Of a stretch of 64,000 bases of DNA, positions 36,192 through 45,103 are shown piece by piece. Numbering within the stretch: the first letter of the stretch is position 1; each line of letters opens with the position of its first letter. This DNA is from an uncultured Psychrobacter sp. GTDB taxonomy: Bacteria; Pseudomonadota; Gammaproteobacteria; Pseudomonadales; Moraxellaceae. The DNA lies in contig CANMUI010000001.1 in NCBI GenBank assembly GCA_947501045.1, positions 496,001-560,000 on the forward strand. Reading direction: 5' to 3'. Below the pieces are notes generated by a model that did no database searches, was not told the origin of the DNA, and was given only the letters and a program-made list of their open reading frames with translations. Made by a program: the position numbers and the translations under genes.

Positions 36192-36223
36192 AAAGAGTAC
36201 GTTTTATAACGTACTCTTTTTTT
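36192..36223 (+). terminator. Rho-independent terminator of the YidB-like gene
   Basis: Perfect 12-bp stem (aaagagtacgtt / aacgtactcttt) with ttat loop and a T run. Confidence 0.93.
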
Positions 36224-36432
36224 GTGCTTATAGACTTGTATACGTAAAAAATAGGCTTTAGTAGCAATAGGATTTTTAAAGGCAGATGGGTTAATAATTT
36301 TAATCCTTAGTGTACTTATGGTTTTGTTAAGAATAGTGAAAATAAAGGCAGCGATGACCTAATCGTATTATGATAACCACACAAGCCAGCTATTTGCATT
36401 CGATGATATAAAGATAAAAAGAGGTATCAGTC

Positions 36433-37890
36433 ATGCCGTTTAAACCTATTCCTGCTGCAATTGCGATCATCGTTGGTTTAGTTATTTGGTTTGTTATTCC
36501 TGTACCTGCAGGCGTTACTCCTGATGCTTGGCATATGCTAGCGCTATTTATAGGCACTATTGTGGCTATCATTGGTAAGGTTTTACCTATTGGTGCTATC
36601 GCTATTATCGCTGTAACCTTAGTCGCTCTGACCGGAGTAACTAACGATAGTCCCTCAGGAGCCATAAGCGATGCCTTATCAAGCTTTTCCAGTCCGCTCA
36701 TTTGGCTGATTGGTATTGCCGTTATGATCTCACGCGGTCTTATCAAAACTGGTCTAGGTCGCCGTATTGCTTATTATTTTATCTCTATCTTTGGAAAAAA
36801 GACCATTGGGGTGGCTTATTCGCTAACCGCAGCTGAGCTTATGATTGCACCCATTACTCCCTCAAATACCGCTCGTGGCGGTGGTATTATTCATCCTATT
36901 ATGCTCTCTATCGCACAAAGCTTTCACTCCACTCCAGAGGAGGGCACGCAAAATAAGATTGGTCGTTATTTGGCGATGGTGAACTACCATGCCAACCCCA
37001 TTACCTCAGGGATGTTTATTACCGCGACTGCGCCCAACCCTTTAGTAGTAGATTTAGTCAATAAAGCCACGGGTGGCGACATTCAGCTGTCGTGGACCAC
37101 TTGGGCGGTAGCTATGTTTGTACCCGGTATCCTGTGCTTAGCATTGATGCCGTTAGTCATTTACCTGATCTATCCACCTGAATTAAAAGCTACGCCCGAT
37201 GCCAAGACCTTTGCAATTGATAACTTGGAGGAGATGGGGAAAGTTAATACTCAAGAAAAAATCATGCTTGGGGTCTTCGCGCTACTACTCATACTGTGGG
37301 CCAATATACCGGCGCTTATATTTGGTGAAGCGTTTGGTGTTGATGCAACAACCACAGCATTTATCGGTCTTTCAGCTTTGATACTCACTGGCGTATTGAC
37401 CTGGGATGATGTGCTCAAAGAAAAATCTGCTTGGGATACCATCGTTTGGTTTGGTGTCCTGATTATGATGGCCTCTTTTTTGAACGAGCTAGGTCTTATC
37501 AGCTGGTTCTCTAGTAACATCGAATCTATGATCGGCACGACAGGTGTCGGTTGGATGGGCGCAGTAGCTATTCTGACTTTAGTTTATCTCTACATTCACT
37601 ACTTTTTTGCCAGTACTACAGCGCATATTACTGCCTTGTTTGCTTCTTTTTATGCCGTAGGTTTGAGTCTAGGCGCGCCGCCTATGTTATATGCTCTAAT
37701 TCTAGCCGCAGCAGGTAATATTATGATGACTTTGACTCATTATGCTACGGGTACGGCACCGGTTATCTTTAACTCAAACTATATTACTCTAAAAGAGTGG
37801 TGGGGTATTGGTGCGATAATGAGTGTGGTGAACTTAGTCGTTTGGATAGGAGCCGGACTACTTTGGTGGAAGCTGCTGGGTTACTATTGA
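36433..37890 (+). CDS. DASS-family (SLC13/CitT-like) anion:sodium or dicarboxylate transporter
   Basis: Inner-membrane transporter of 485 residues, with about 12 hydrophobic segments. The two substrate-binding loops are visible: PITPSNTARGGGIIHPI (SNT motif, about residues 143-159) and FASTTAHITALFASF (STT motif, about 395-409), both diagnostic of divalent anion:Na+ symporters/exchangers. The TSGMFITATAPNPLV block fits the CitT/TtdT/2-oxoglutarate-malate translocator branch, so a di- or tricarboxylate substrate is most likely. Alone on the plus strand and convergent with recX; no regulator adjacent. Confidence 0.88.
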   Translation: MPFKPIPAAIAIIVGLVIWFVIPVPAGVTPDAWHMLALFIGTIVAIIGKVLPIGAIAIIAVTLVALTGVTNDSPSGAISDALSSFSSPLIWLIGIAVMISRGLIKTGLGRRIAYYFISIFGKKTIGVAYSLTAAELMIAPITPSNTARGGGIIHPIMLSIAQSFHSTPEEGTQNKIGRYLAMVNYHANPITSGMFITATAPNPLVVDLVNKATGGDIQLSWTTWAVAMFVPGILCLALMPLVIYLIYPPELKATPDAKTFAIDNLEEMGKVNTQEKIMLGVFALLLILWANIPALIFGEAFGVDATTTAFIGLSALILTGVLTWDDVLKEKSAWDTIVWFGVLIMMASFLNELGLISWFSSNIESMIGTTGVGWMGAVAILTLVYLYIHYFFASTTAHITALFASFYAVGLSLGAPPMLYALILAAAGNIMMTLTHYATGTAPVIFNSNYITLKEWWGIGAIMSVVNLVVWIGAGLLWWKLLGYY

Positions 37891-37975
37891 TATCTGATGA
37901 CTATATAGCATAGCCTTTAGTAGTTTTATTATTACTACAGAAATAAAGAAGGGTCCAAAGCACAAAGAAGCGCTA

Positions 37976-39022
37976 TTAAAAGCGCTCATCTAATGTATCT
38001 AGCGTATAGTTGAGCGCGGCAAAACAGATATCACTCTTAAAACCACGATATTGCAAAAATCGCAGTTGCCGCGCTTTCTCTTTGGGTTCGGTTGGAATAC
38101 TATCGCCATATTTTTTAGTGCGAGCCTCAACTGCCAGTCGCAACCAGTCAACTCCATCGACTAAGCTGTTCTCATCACCCGCTACAAACTCGCTGAATTC
38201 ATCAGACTCGTTATTTGCCATATCAATGAGTTCATCAATGTTACTTGGCATGGCTATTTTTTTCTTATAAAACTCTTGCTTAATACGCTCACGGCCACGT
38301 CCTTTACGGATATTTTCGCGAATAAGCATCAAGGTTGTTCGGTAATCACTTTGGTAGCCTTTATCGCTAAATTCATCAAGCAGAGCATCGATTTTGTCTG
38401 GGTCTTGCTCTTTATCGATAAGCTTTTGTTTAAGCTCAGCTTTGCCATATTCACGGCGTGACAAATAGTAAAATGCCAGCCAGCGTAAACGGCTTTCCGC
38501 TTTTATAGCATCGATTTCAGCTTGTTTTTGCTCAGGTGTACGCAAGTAGGCTTTGAGCGCTGATGGTAAGTTGTCGGTTTCAGTTTGCCGCTCAGAGCTA
38601 TTCGTTTGTTCGTCATTAGTAGCCTGATTATGAACATCACGTTTAACTTCAGCCAATATCTCTTGAATACTTTGGGCTTCAGGAGCTTGGTAGGTAGGTA
38701 TATCTTTCGACTCAGGCTCAAAGCTCGCCGCAGGATGGAAGCGTTTTTTACGTTTTTTGGACTTGGATGAGTTAGATTTGGATGGTTTTTCAGAGAGATG
38801 AGCAGAAGAAGGAGTACTGTCACTGCTCTTGCTTGAATACTCAGAAGCTGTGTTTAATTTTTTAGTAAGTTGTTTTTTATTAGAGTATTTTGATGATGTA
38901 TCAGTTACTGACTTTTTAGAGGAATGTGTGTTAGACAAGGGTTTTGTTGGTTTAAAATCAGCAGTACTGGCTGAATCAGTGTCTGATTCAGCCAGTATTT
39001 CAGCTAAGGTTTTAATCTTCAT
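37976..39022 (-). CDS. recX: RecA regulatory protein RecX with long N-terminal extension
   Basis: RecX binds RecA filaments and limits recombinase activity. The three-repeat helical core begins near residue 176 (RLRWLAFYYLSRREYGKAELKQKL) and continues with DKGYQSDYRTTLMLIREN, GRGRERIKQEFYKKKI and a final RQLRFLQYRGFKSDICFAAL, all matching RecX. An acidic insertion of about 20 residues sits between the second and third repeats. The first 175 residues are an extra Ser/Lys/Thr-rich, low-complexity stretch ending in basic KSKKRKKRF; the family normally totals 150-170 residues. The motif EILAE occurs at both ends of this extension. Stop of recA is 32 bp upstream, so they are co-transcribed. Confidence 0.85.
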   Translation of the reverse strand: MKIKTLAEILAESDTDSASTADFKPTKPLSNTHSSKKSVTDTSSKYSNKKQLTKKLNTASEYSSKSSDSTPSSAHLSEKPSKSNSSKSKKRKKRFHPAASFEPESKDIPTYQAPEAQSIQEILAEVKRDVHNQATNDEQTNSSERQTETDNLPSALKAYLRTPEQKQAEIDAIKAESRLRWLAFYYLSRREYGKAELKQKLIDKEQDPDKIDALLDEFSDKGYQSDYRTTLMLIRENIRKGRGRERIKQEFYKKKIAMPSNIDELIDMANNESDEFSEFVAGDENSLVDGVDWLRLAVEARTKKYGDSIPTEPKEKARQLRFLQYRGFKSDICFAALNYTLDTLDERF

Positions 39023-39054
39023 AACAGTTAATCATTAAATACTATTAATAAGAG

Positions 39055-40131
39055 TTACTGCACAGAAGCGGTATCTGTCTCTAACGCAGGTTCGTCGTCA
39101 GTCTCAGTCTCAGCTTCTGCTGCCACTGGGCGATCACTTGCTACGCCTAGTTTTTCGGCCCGAATCTTAGCTTCGATCTCTTCAGCAATTTGCGGATTCT
39201 CTTTTAAGAAAAGCACCGAATTGGCTTTACCTTGACCAATTTTCTCATCGCCATAGCTATACCAAGAGCCTGCTTTACCCACAGCGCCGATCTCGACCCC
39301 TAAATCAATAACTTCGGCTAAATGATTGGTGCCTTCGCCATAAGTAATCTCAAATTCTGCTTGACGAAATGGCGGTGCCATCTTGTTTTTGATAACCTTG
39401 ACTCGGGTTTGGTTACCGATAATTTCATCACCATTTTTGACTGCGCCAATGCGGCGAATATCCATACGAACAGAGGCGTAGAATTTAAGTGCATTACCAC
39501 CAGTAGTAGTTTCTGGGCTACCAAACATGACCCCGATTTTCATACGAATCTGGTTAATAAACACTACCATACAGTTGGAGCGTTTAGCATTACCTGTGAT
39601 CTTACGCAGGGCTTGGCTCATCAAGCGTGCTTGTAGACCCATGTGCGAGTCGCCCATCTCACCTTCAATCTCAGCGCGAGGCGTCAAAGCAGCAACAGAG
39701 TCAATAACAATCATATCGACAGCGCCTGAACGCACTAACATATCAGTAATCTCAAGGGCTTGCTCGCCGTTATCAGGCTGGGATACCAGTAGATCATCGG
39801 TATTGACACCAAGTTTGCGCGCGTAAACAGGATCTAGAGCATGCTCAGCGTCAATAAAGGCGCAAGTACCACCTTGCTTTTGGCACTCTGCAATAGCTTG
39901 TAGGGTCATTGTCGTTTTACCTGAGCTCTCTGGACCATATATCTCAACGATACGGCCTTTGGGCAGACCGCCAATACCGAGTGCGATATCTAGGCCTAAG
40001 GAGCCTGTGGAAACTACTTCTGCATCTAGTACAGCTGAGTCATCACCTAAATGCATAATGGTGTTCTTACCGAACTGCTTCTCAATTTGACCCAATGCCG
40101 CTTTGAGTGCTTTAGCTTTATTGTCGTCCAT
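39055..40131 (-). CDS. recA: Recombinase RecA
   Basis: DNA recombination and repair ATPase. Walker A GPESSGKTT, Walker B MIVIDSVAAL, the L1/L2 region (EMGDSHMGLQARLMSQALRK and INQIRMKIGVMFGSPETTTGGNALKFYAS) and the C-terminal FDEGIS-type region GEGTNHLAEVIDLG are all present. Length 358 is standard, with an acidic tail. The upstream 980-bp gene-free region contains its promoter. I did not find a canonical CTGT-N8-ACAG LexA box in that region, which fits the absence of a classical LexA in the Moraxellaceae. Confidence 0.98.
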   Translation of the reverse strand: MDDNKAKALKAALGQIEKQFGKNTIMHLGDDSAVLDAEVVSTGSLGLDIALGIGGLPKGRIVEIYGPESSGKTTMTLQAIAECQKQGGTCAFIDAEHALDPVYARKLGVNTDDLLVSQPDNGEQALEITDMLVRSGAVDMIVIDSVAALTPRAEIEGEMGDSHMGLQARLMSQALRKITGNAKRSNCMVVFINQIRMKIGVMFGSPETTTGGNALKFYASVRMDIRRIGAVKNGDEIIGNQTRVKVIKNKMAPPFRQAEFEITYGEGTNHLAEVIDLGVEIGAVGKAGSWYSYGDEKIGQGKANSVLFLKENPQIAEEIEAKIRAEKLGVASDRPVAAEAETETDDEPALETDTASVQ

Positions 40132-40423
40132 AATGGAGTCCTTTTATAAATAATCGAAAATCTGTAGCCGTTATCAAGCCGTAGAAAAACCACTGGTCGT
40201 GACCTATATACCTTAACGCTCATAACGCTATCATAAACAATCTTTGCTCATACCTTCTCAAATAAATCATTCTCTTTACTATACAGTAAAACACATAAGC
40301 TATAGAACTAAAATAAAGTTTAGTGTAGTAAGCAGATAATTATTTAAATTTATTATTAAGGAAGGTAATTTGATAAGCTTATTATAACAAAATATAAGTG
40401 CTATAGCAGAGTTTAAGAGAGGC

Positions 40424-40446
40424 CATACGACAATAGATGTCGTATG
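40424..40446. other. Hairpin upstream of recA
   Basis: Perfect 8-bp inverted repeat (catacgac / gtcgtatg) around a 7-nt loop (aatagat). No T-tract on either strand, so not a standard terminator; role unknown. Confidence 0.45.
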
Positions 40447-40544
40447 CTATAAAGAAATATTGGTTTATATTTAGTGATGAAAACTTAACTAAAAGTCACT
40501 TATCTAAACCACTGTCAATTGATTTTGTCAAGTGTGAGTTCAGG

Positions 40545-40786
40545 TTATCCACAGCAAATTACAGCGATTGAAATTAAGCTTGTGAAACATAGGTCAGAGT
40601 AAAAAATATTTTAAATTAATTATTAAAAAGTTAATTTTGCTTTTGTATCAATGTAAGTATTTGATTTTAATACAAATAAAAAACGTATAAAAAGTAACCA
40701 ATTTTACCTAAGCCATTAGCGTACCAAGGAAAAAACCTGTCAAGTAGAGAGTTATCCACATACTTATCCACAGTTTATGTGGAAAA
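40545..40786. other. DnaA-box cluster with adjacent AT-rich stretch
   Basis: Three perfect 9-mers TTATCCACA on the plus strand at 40545-40553, 40752-40760 and 40764-40772 (the last two 12 bp apart). A fourth box on the minus strand at 40778-40786 (TTTTCCACA) fits the relaxed consensus TTWTNCACA. Between the first and second lies about 130 bp of nearly pure A/T. The combination resembles a DnaA-binding locus or origin-like element, but dnaA, dnaN, rpmH or mnmG are not adjacent, so I call a DnaA-box cluster and not oriC. Confidence 0.7.
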
Positions 40787-41045
40787 CTCACTAGACCCTT
40801 ATGCTACCGATGTTTGCGCTGACACCAAAAGTTGTGAATAGACGCGAGGCTATTTTATAAGGTCTATCTAGCAGCTCGACTCTACTGAAAAATGGTTTTG
40901 GCAAACCATGTTTCACGCATTATAATTAAATTTTATAAAGTGTAGCTTTTTAAATAATATAGATTAACTAACTTTATCGTTGGCAAAAAATGGACAGTAC
41001 GACGATTCTTAATAATTAAACGCTAGTATCTAATTATGTCATACA

Positions 41046-41075
41046 ATAAAAAAGCGGCTGTATCTATCAGCCGCT
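41046..41075 (-). terminator. Rho-independent terminator of trmB
   Basis: Read on the minus strand: perfect 8-bp stem agcggctg / cagccgct with a 7-nt loop, followed by seven T. It lies 40 bp past the trmB stop. Confidence 0.9.
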
Positions 41076-41112
41076 CTACATAGTTATAAGAATAAAGACA
41101 ACATTTTATAGG

Positions 41113-41919
41113 TTAGTCTTTAATATATATCAAATCCCAAACACCATGACCACGCTCTAGTCCGCGCCGCTCAAATTTAGTCATAGGACGAAAATCTGGG
41201 CGCGGAGTGAAGTTGCCATGCCCTGCTTGATTGGTTAGTCCATTAATATCGTCTAATACCTCAAGCATCCAAAAAGCGTAATGTTCCCAATCAGTGGCAG
41301 TATGAAACCAGCCGCCTTGTTTTAGGCAACGTGTCACAATAGCCATACGCTCGGGACTAACAAAGCGGCGTTTATAATGACGCTTTTTTTGCCAAGGATC
41401 AGGGAAGTAAAGCTGAATACGGTCGATATGATTTTCAGGTAACTGCTTGAGCAGTTGAATGGCATCCCCATTGATAATCTTGATATTAGTCAAATTTTGG
41501 GTGCCTGCCATATAAGCGCATTTGCCAATGCCAGGCTCATGGACTTCTACACCGACAAAGTTACGGGTAGGATCAGCCACTGCCATCTCTATTAGTGAGT
41601 CACCAAGCCCAAAGCCAATCTCAAGAGTCAGGGGGGCCGCGCTACCATTATGAGTATCAGTGAATAATGCTCGTAGGTTGCAGATGGCATCAAGCTTGCC
41701 ATCGCTATAGCTATTATTGACCAAATACTGCGCAAATTCTGGATCAGTTAATGCTTGCTCGGCGTTTTTGTTCATATGAGTGCGGCGCTTCATAAACGTA
41801 TTGACGATACGCTGATGTTTGCTATTGGTAGTTGGCTCAGTCGCTACGGTTTTGCTATCAAACTGGTCAGTATTAGCCGTATCGCTAACAGAGCTGTCGG
41901 TATTAGAATGTTCATTCAT
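41113..41919 (-). CDS. trmB: tRNA (guanine-46-N7)-methyltransferase TrmB
   Basis: SAM-dependent enzyme forming m7G46 in tRNA variable loops. The SAM motif LTLEIGFGLGDSLIEMA, the NFVGVEVHEPGIGKC block, the catalytic-site motif YFPDPWQKKRHYKRRFV and the C-terminal TKFERRGLERGHGVWDL are all present. An N-terminal tail of about 60 residues rich in Ser/Asp/Thr precedes the conserved domain, so the 268-residue length exceeds the usual 230-240. Single gene with its own terminator. Confidence 0.96.
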   Translation of the reverse strand: MNEHSNTDSSVSDTANTDQFDSKTVATEPTTNSKHQRIVNTFMKRRTHMNKNAEQALTDPEFAQYLVNNSYSDGKLDAICNLRALFTDTHNGSAAPLTLEIGFGLGDSLIEMAVADPTRNFVGVEVHEPGIGKCAYMAGTQNLTNIKIINGDAIQLLKQLPENHIDRIQLYFPDPWQKKRHYKRRFVSPERMAIVTRCLKQGGWFHTATDWEHYAFWMLEVLDDINGLTNQAGHGNFTPRPDFRPMTKFERRGLERGHGVWDLIYIKD

Positions 41920-42177
41920 AGGAGCAAAAGATCTTAATTAAATGGCGAATATAAGCGCATTATAAGTTAAATCCGCTTGAGTGTGAACGTACAAACCTAT
42001 TTTAACGTGGCTAATATCGGTCATATTGTTATTATATGACTATATTGTTATATAGCTATGTTGTCGTACTAGCCTAGCTGTCAGTTTTGCCTTTATTATA
42101 GTCCAATGCCTATTTGTTGCATCGTTATTGAGCTTCATCAGTAAAGCTACTTCTACTCATCAATAGAGTCTACCTTT

Positions 42178-43104
42178 ATGTTGTTTATTGAGACGGATTC
42201 ACCGCCGCCGTTTTATCGAGAAAAGCTGACTCCTGCCAAACGCACGCAGCTTGATCAGTGGTTTATTGGTCATCGCACACAAGAGCGTTATCTTAAGCGC
42301 TTTGAGCAGTTTGATAAACAAGGGTATCTATCACCAAAATGGCACTGGGCCGCCTTTTTTGTGACATTACCATGGCTGCTGTACCGTAAACGCTACATGG
42401 ATGCTTTGGTATACAGCGTCGCTGGATGGTCATTTATTCAGCTTAATATTGTCATCGCTTTAGTGACAGTTGAGTTTGTAGCGATGTCCTATATTCCAAA
42501 TGCTTATCAGATGCCATTACGTGTCGGCATTGCTGCAATTATTTGGCTGTTTTGGTCCTTTATGGTGGCACGTTGGACCGATGCTTATTACTACCGTATG
42601 GCGCGACGTGAGATTGCGGATGTTATCGATGATTATCCACGCGATGAGGCGGCGCAAAAGGCACATCTGCGCCGAGAAGGGGGAGTGAGCTTATTTGGTT
42701 TGGGGCTTGGATTTGGGTTTTTCGTCTTTGCGCTGTTGGTTATTAATGTCCAGTTTTTGCCGATCTACGCCAAACCAAAAGAGAATGAAGTGCTATTTAA
42801 CGCGTATGATATTGCTAAAACTACGCAAAACAGAGTAGCACTACGTTACCAGCAGACAGGAGCGTGTCCGACTGATCTGCCACTAAACTTTGATGAGCAG
42901 CAAGTACGTGTTCGTATCACTACGCAAGCAGCTGGCGCAGAGACCGATTGTGCGGTAGTAGCTACTATTCAAAATGTTCATTTTCCAATCCGCTATCTCA
43001 ACGATCATATGCTGGTATTTTATCATCAGCCTAGTAGTGACAATTGGCAGTGTATCAGCTCATTAAATAAAGAGCTGGCACCGCCAAACTGCAATACTGA
43101 CTAG
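42178..43104 (+). CDS. Membrane protein: DUF2628-like N-terminus fused to pilin-like C-terminal domain
   Basis: The N-terminal cytoplasmic part (to about residue 54) is followed by WHWAAFFVTLPWLLYRKRYMDAL, the hallmark of DUF2628-type membrane proteins. Membrane helices lie near residues 75-103, 114-131 and 171-195. The C-terminal part (about 196-308) is outside the membrane core and resembles the end of a type IV pilin/pseudopilin: an Ala-x-x-x-x-x-x-Asn-x-Val-x-x-x-Tyr helix end, TGACP with Cys230, and a terminal W-x-C loop (Cys292) closing at Cys305. There is no prepilin leader peptide. Function unknown. The stop lies 10 bp from the stop of the convergent antiporter gene. Confidence 0.65.
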   Translation: MLFIETDSPPPFYREKLTPAKRTQLDQWFIGHRTQERYLKRFEQFDKQGYLSPKWHWAAFFVTLPWLLYRKRYMDALVYSVAGWSFIQLNIVIALVTVEFVAMSYIPNAYQMPLRVGIAAIIWLFWSFMVARWTDAYYYRMARREIADVIDDYPRDEAAQKAHLRREGGVSLFGLGLGFGFFVFALLVINVQFLPIYAKPKENEVLFNAYDIAKTTQNRVALRYQQTGACPTDLPLNFDEQQVRVRITTQAAGAETDCAVVATIQNVHFPIRYLNDHMLVFYHQPSSDNWQCISSLNKELAPPNCNTD

Positions 43105-43114
43105 GTGATAAAAT

Positions 43115-44995
43115 TTAGGTCTTAGTATCGGTTACAATATGGTCGTCAGTTGGTGTTGCTTGGTTTTTGAGTGCTTCACTAAATTTTGTTAAATCCATCT
43201 TCTTAGCTTTACCAATATCTTCATCAAATAAGCTCTCAAGCTCGGCCATAGAGGATTGCGCGGATTCAATCAGACGTGCTTCGTCATCGTAGATAGCTTG
43301 CTGACGTTCAATCAAGTCATCATCATAGTCGCGGAAAGTCTGGATGGTCTCGCGCGCTGTTTCAGGAGACACGCCTAGCAGTTGTAATGATTCGCGCGAC
43401 ATATCAAGCGATGACAAGTAAGTCTCACGCCAAATATGACGGACGCCGACTTCACGCAAACGATAATAGTGTTGACGGTCACGCGCGCGTGCTAGTATCA
43501 CCAGATCAGGATAGTTGTGATGCAAATACTCAGCGGTAGTAATAGAGCGCTCTAAATCGTCAACCGCGATGATAAACAGACGCGCTTTTTTTATACCAGC
43601 GGCTCGTAGTATCTCAGGGTTTTTGGGGTCGCCATAATAGACTTGGTTACCAAATTTACGCACAAAATCCACACGATTTGCTGAGCGTTCAATAGCGGTA
43701 AATTCGATATTGTGCATACGTAGTACGCGGCCAATAATTTGCCCCACTCGTCCGAAGCCTGCGATAATAACCGGATGTTCATGATTAGGAATAGTATCAT
43801 GCTCACGGCTAGGTTTGCTTTTCTCGAAAATAGGTTCGCCGACTTTTTCTAGTAACAAGAAAGCAAATGGGGTTAAAGCCATCGATATGGTGACAATTAA
43901 ATTGAGCATATTTGCCAAGTCAGGTCGTAGAACATTTTGCGCAGTAGCTACACTAAATAGTACAAAGGCAAATTCACCGCCCTGCGCTAGCGTGACCCCT
44001 AAGCGAATACTGGTCGGCCAGCGGTTGCCTGAGACTTTGGCGATAGTGGTGACGACTGCAAACTTAATAACCATCAAAGCAATCGCACAGCTGATAATAA
44101 ATATAGGCTGCGCCATAATCAGTTTGACATCGGTGAGCATCCCCACTGACATAAAGAACAGGCCAAGTAGCAGACCTTTAAAGGGTTCAATACTCGCTTC
44201 TAGTTCATGTCGGTATTCAGAGTCAGCCAGCAAAACACCTGTCAAAAATGCACCTAAAGCCATAGATAGGCCAATTTGTCCCATCAAAATCGATACGCCC
44301 ATTACGATAAATAAGGCGACTGCAGTCAATAGCTCTGATGCGCCGCTGGAGGCTACAAATTTAAAGAAGGGCCGGACAACGTAGCGGCTGGCAAGGATTA
44401 AGCCGCCAAAAACGGCAAAAACCTTGGCAAAATAAATCAAATCATAACTTTGTTCGCGCACCCCTGACAAAAAAGGAATAACCGCTAATAACGGAATTAC
44501 AGCGATATCTTGGAACAGTAAAATAGTAAAGGCTTCGCGGCCATGAGTACTAGAGAGCTGCTGTTTTTCAGTAAGTATTTGCAGGACAAAAGCGGTCGAT
44601 GAGAGGGCAAGACCAAAACCGACGATAAAAGCGGTATCTAATTTTAAGGAGAAAAACTGGTGTAAAACTGCCATTAATAGCGCACCAGTGAGCCCCACTT
44701 GCAGTCCGCCAAGCACGAAGATAGAGCGGCGCAGCGCCCACAAACGTGACGGTTGTAGCTCAAGGCCAATAATGAACAGTAGCATCACCACGCCAAATTC
44801 AGAGAAGTGTAGTAAGCTCTCAGCATCGCCTGCCACATCTAGCGCACTAGGGCCAAGGATTAATCCGGTAATTAGATAACCAAGAACCGTGGCAATACCA
44901 AAGCGTTTGCCTAGAGGGACGAACAGCAGTGCTGCACCCAAAAATATCGTGGCCTGTAACATCAGGTTTGGTGAGCCAGCAGCGGCAGCGAACAT
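43115..44995 (-). CDS. kefB: Kef-type K+/H+ antiporter (CPA2 family) with TrkA-N domain
   Basis: CPA2 antiporter, inner membrane, with 626 residues: about 12 helices then a cytoplasmic nucleotide-binding domain. ASIEPFKGLLLGLFFMSVGM is the Kef regulatory-loop motif, ALSSTAFVLQIL and FQDIAVIPLLAVIPFLSG are family blocks, and IIAGFGRVGQIIGRVL is the Rossmann GxGxxG of the TrkA-N/RCK domain. E. coli KefB/KefC are held closed by glutathione and opened by glutathione adducts; whether this one is regulated the same way cannot be seen from sequence, though a glutathione synthetase is encoded in this window. The C-terminal tail is acidic and not conserved. Symbol kefB versus kefC is a guess. Confidence 0.85.
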   Translation of the reverse strand: MFAAAAGSPNLMLQATIFLGAALLFVPLGKRFGIATVLGYLITGLILGPSALDVAGDAESLLHFSEFGVVMLLFIIGLELQPSRLWALRRSIFVLGGLQVGLTGALLMAVLHQFFSLKLDTAFIVGFGLALSSTAFVLQILTEKQQLSSTHGREAFTILLFQDIAVIPLLAVIPFLSGVREQSYDLIYFAKVFAVFGGLILASRYVVRPFFKFVASSGASELLTAVALFIVMGVSILMGQIGLSMALGAFLTGVLLADSEYRHELEASIEPFKGLLLGLFFMSVGMLTDVKLIMAQPIFIISCAIALMVIKFAVVTTIAKVSGNRWPTSIRLGVTLAQGGEFAFVLFSVATAQNVLRPDLANMLNLIVTISMALTPFAFLLLEKVGEPIFEKSKPSREHDTIPNHEHPVIIAGFGRVGQIIGRVLRMHNIEFTAIERSANRVDFVRKFGNQVYYGDPKNPEILRAAGIKKARLFIIAVDDLERSITTAEYLHHNYPDLVILARARDRQHYYRLREVGVRHIWRETYLSSLDMSRESLQLLGVSPETARETIQTFRDYDDDLIERQQAIYDDEARLIESAQSSMAELESLFDEDIGKAKKMDLTKFSEALKNQATPTDDHIVTDTKT

Positions 44996-45103
44996 ACAAA
45001 ATCCTTAGCAATCAATATAAAACTTCAGTATAAAACTAGAGTAGGGATGCCTTAATTATAAAGCCTAATGGGCAGCCTACTTATCAAAAGAGCGCTATTT
45101 TAG

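Larger units (their letters stand above)
40132..41112. other. Gene-free region upstream of recA, about 980 bp
   Basis: The longest spacer of the window. It holds a perfect TTTACT-ATAC-AGTAAA inverted repeat (40275-40290), a hairpin with 8-bp arms catacgac/gtcgtatg (40424-40446), the DnaA-box cluster described separately, an inverted repeat atggttt/aaaccat (40892-40909), and the trmB terminator. No open frame with recognisable coding content was seen. The stretch from about 40590 to 40725 is almost purely A/T. Confidence 0.7.

Noticed and set aside
40132..41112. Calling the recA upstream region the chromosomal origin oriC
   Set aside because: DnaA boxes and A/T stretch are suggestive, but no dnaA, dnaN, rpmH or mnmG is nearby and gene orientation around it shows no divergent pattern.
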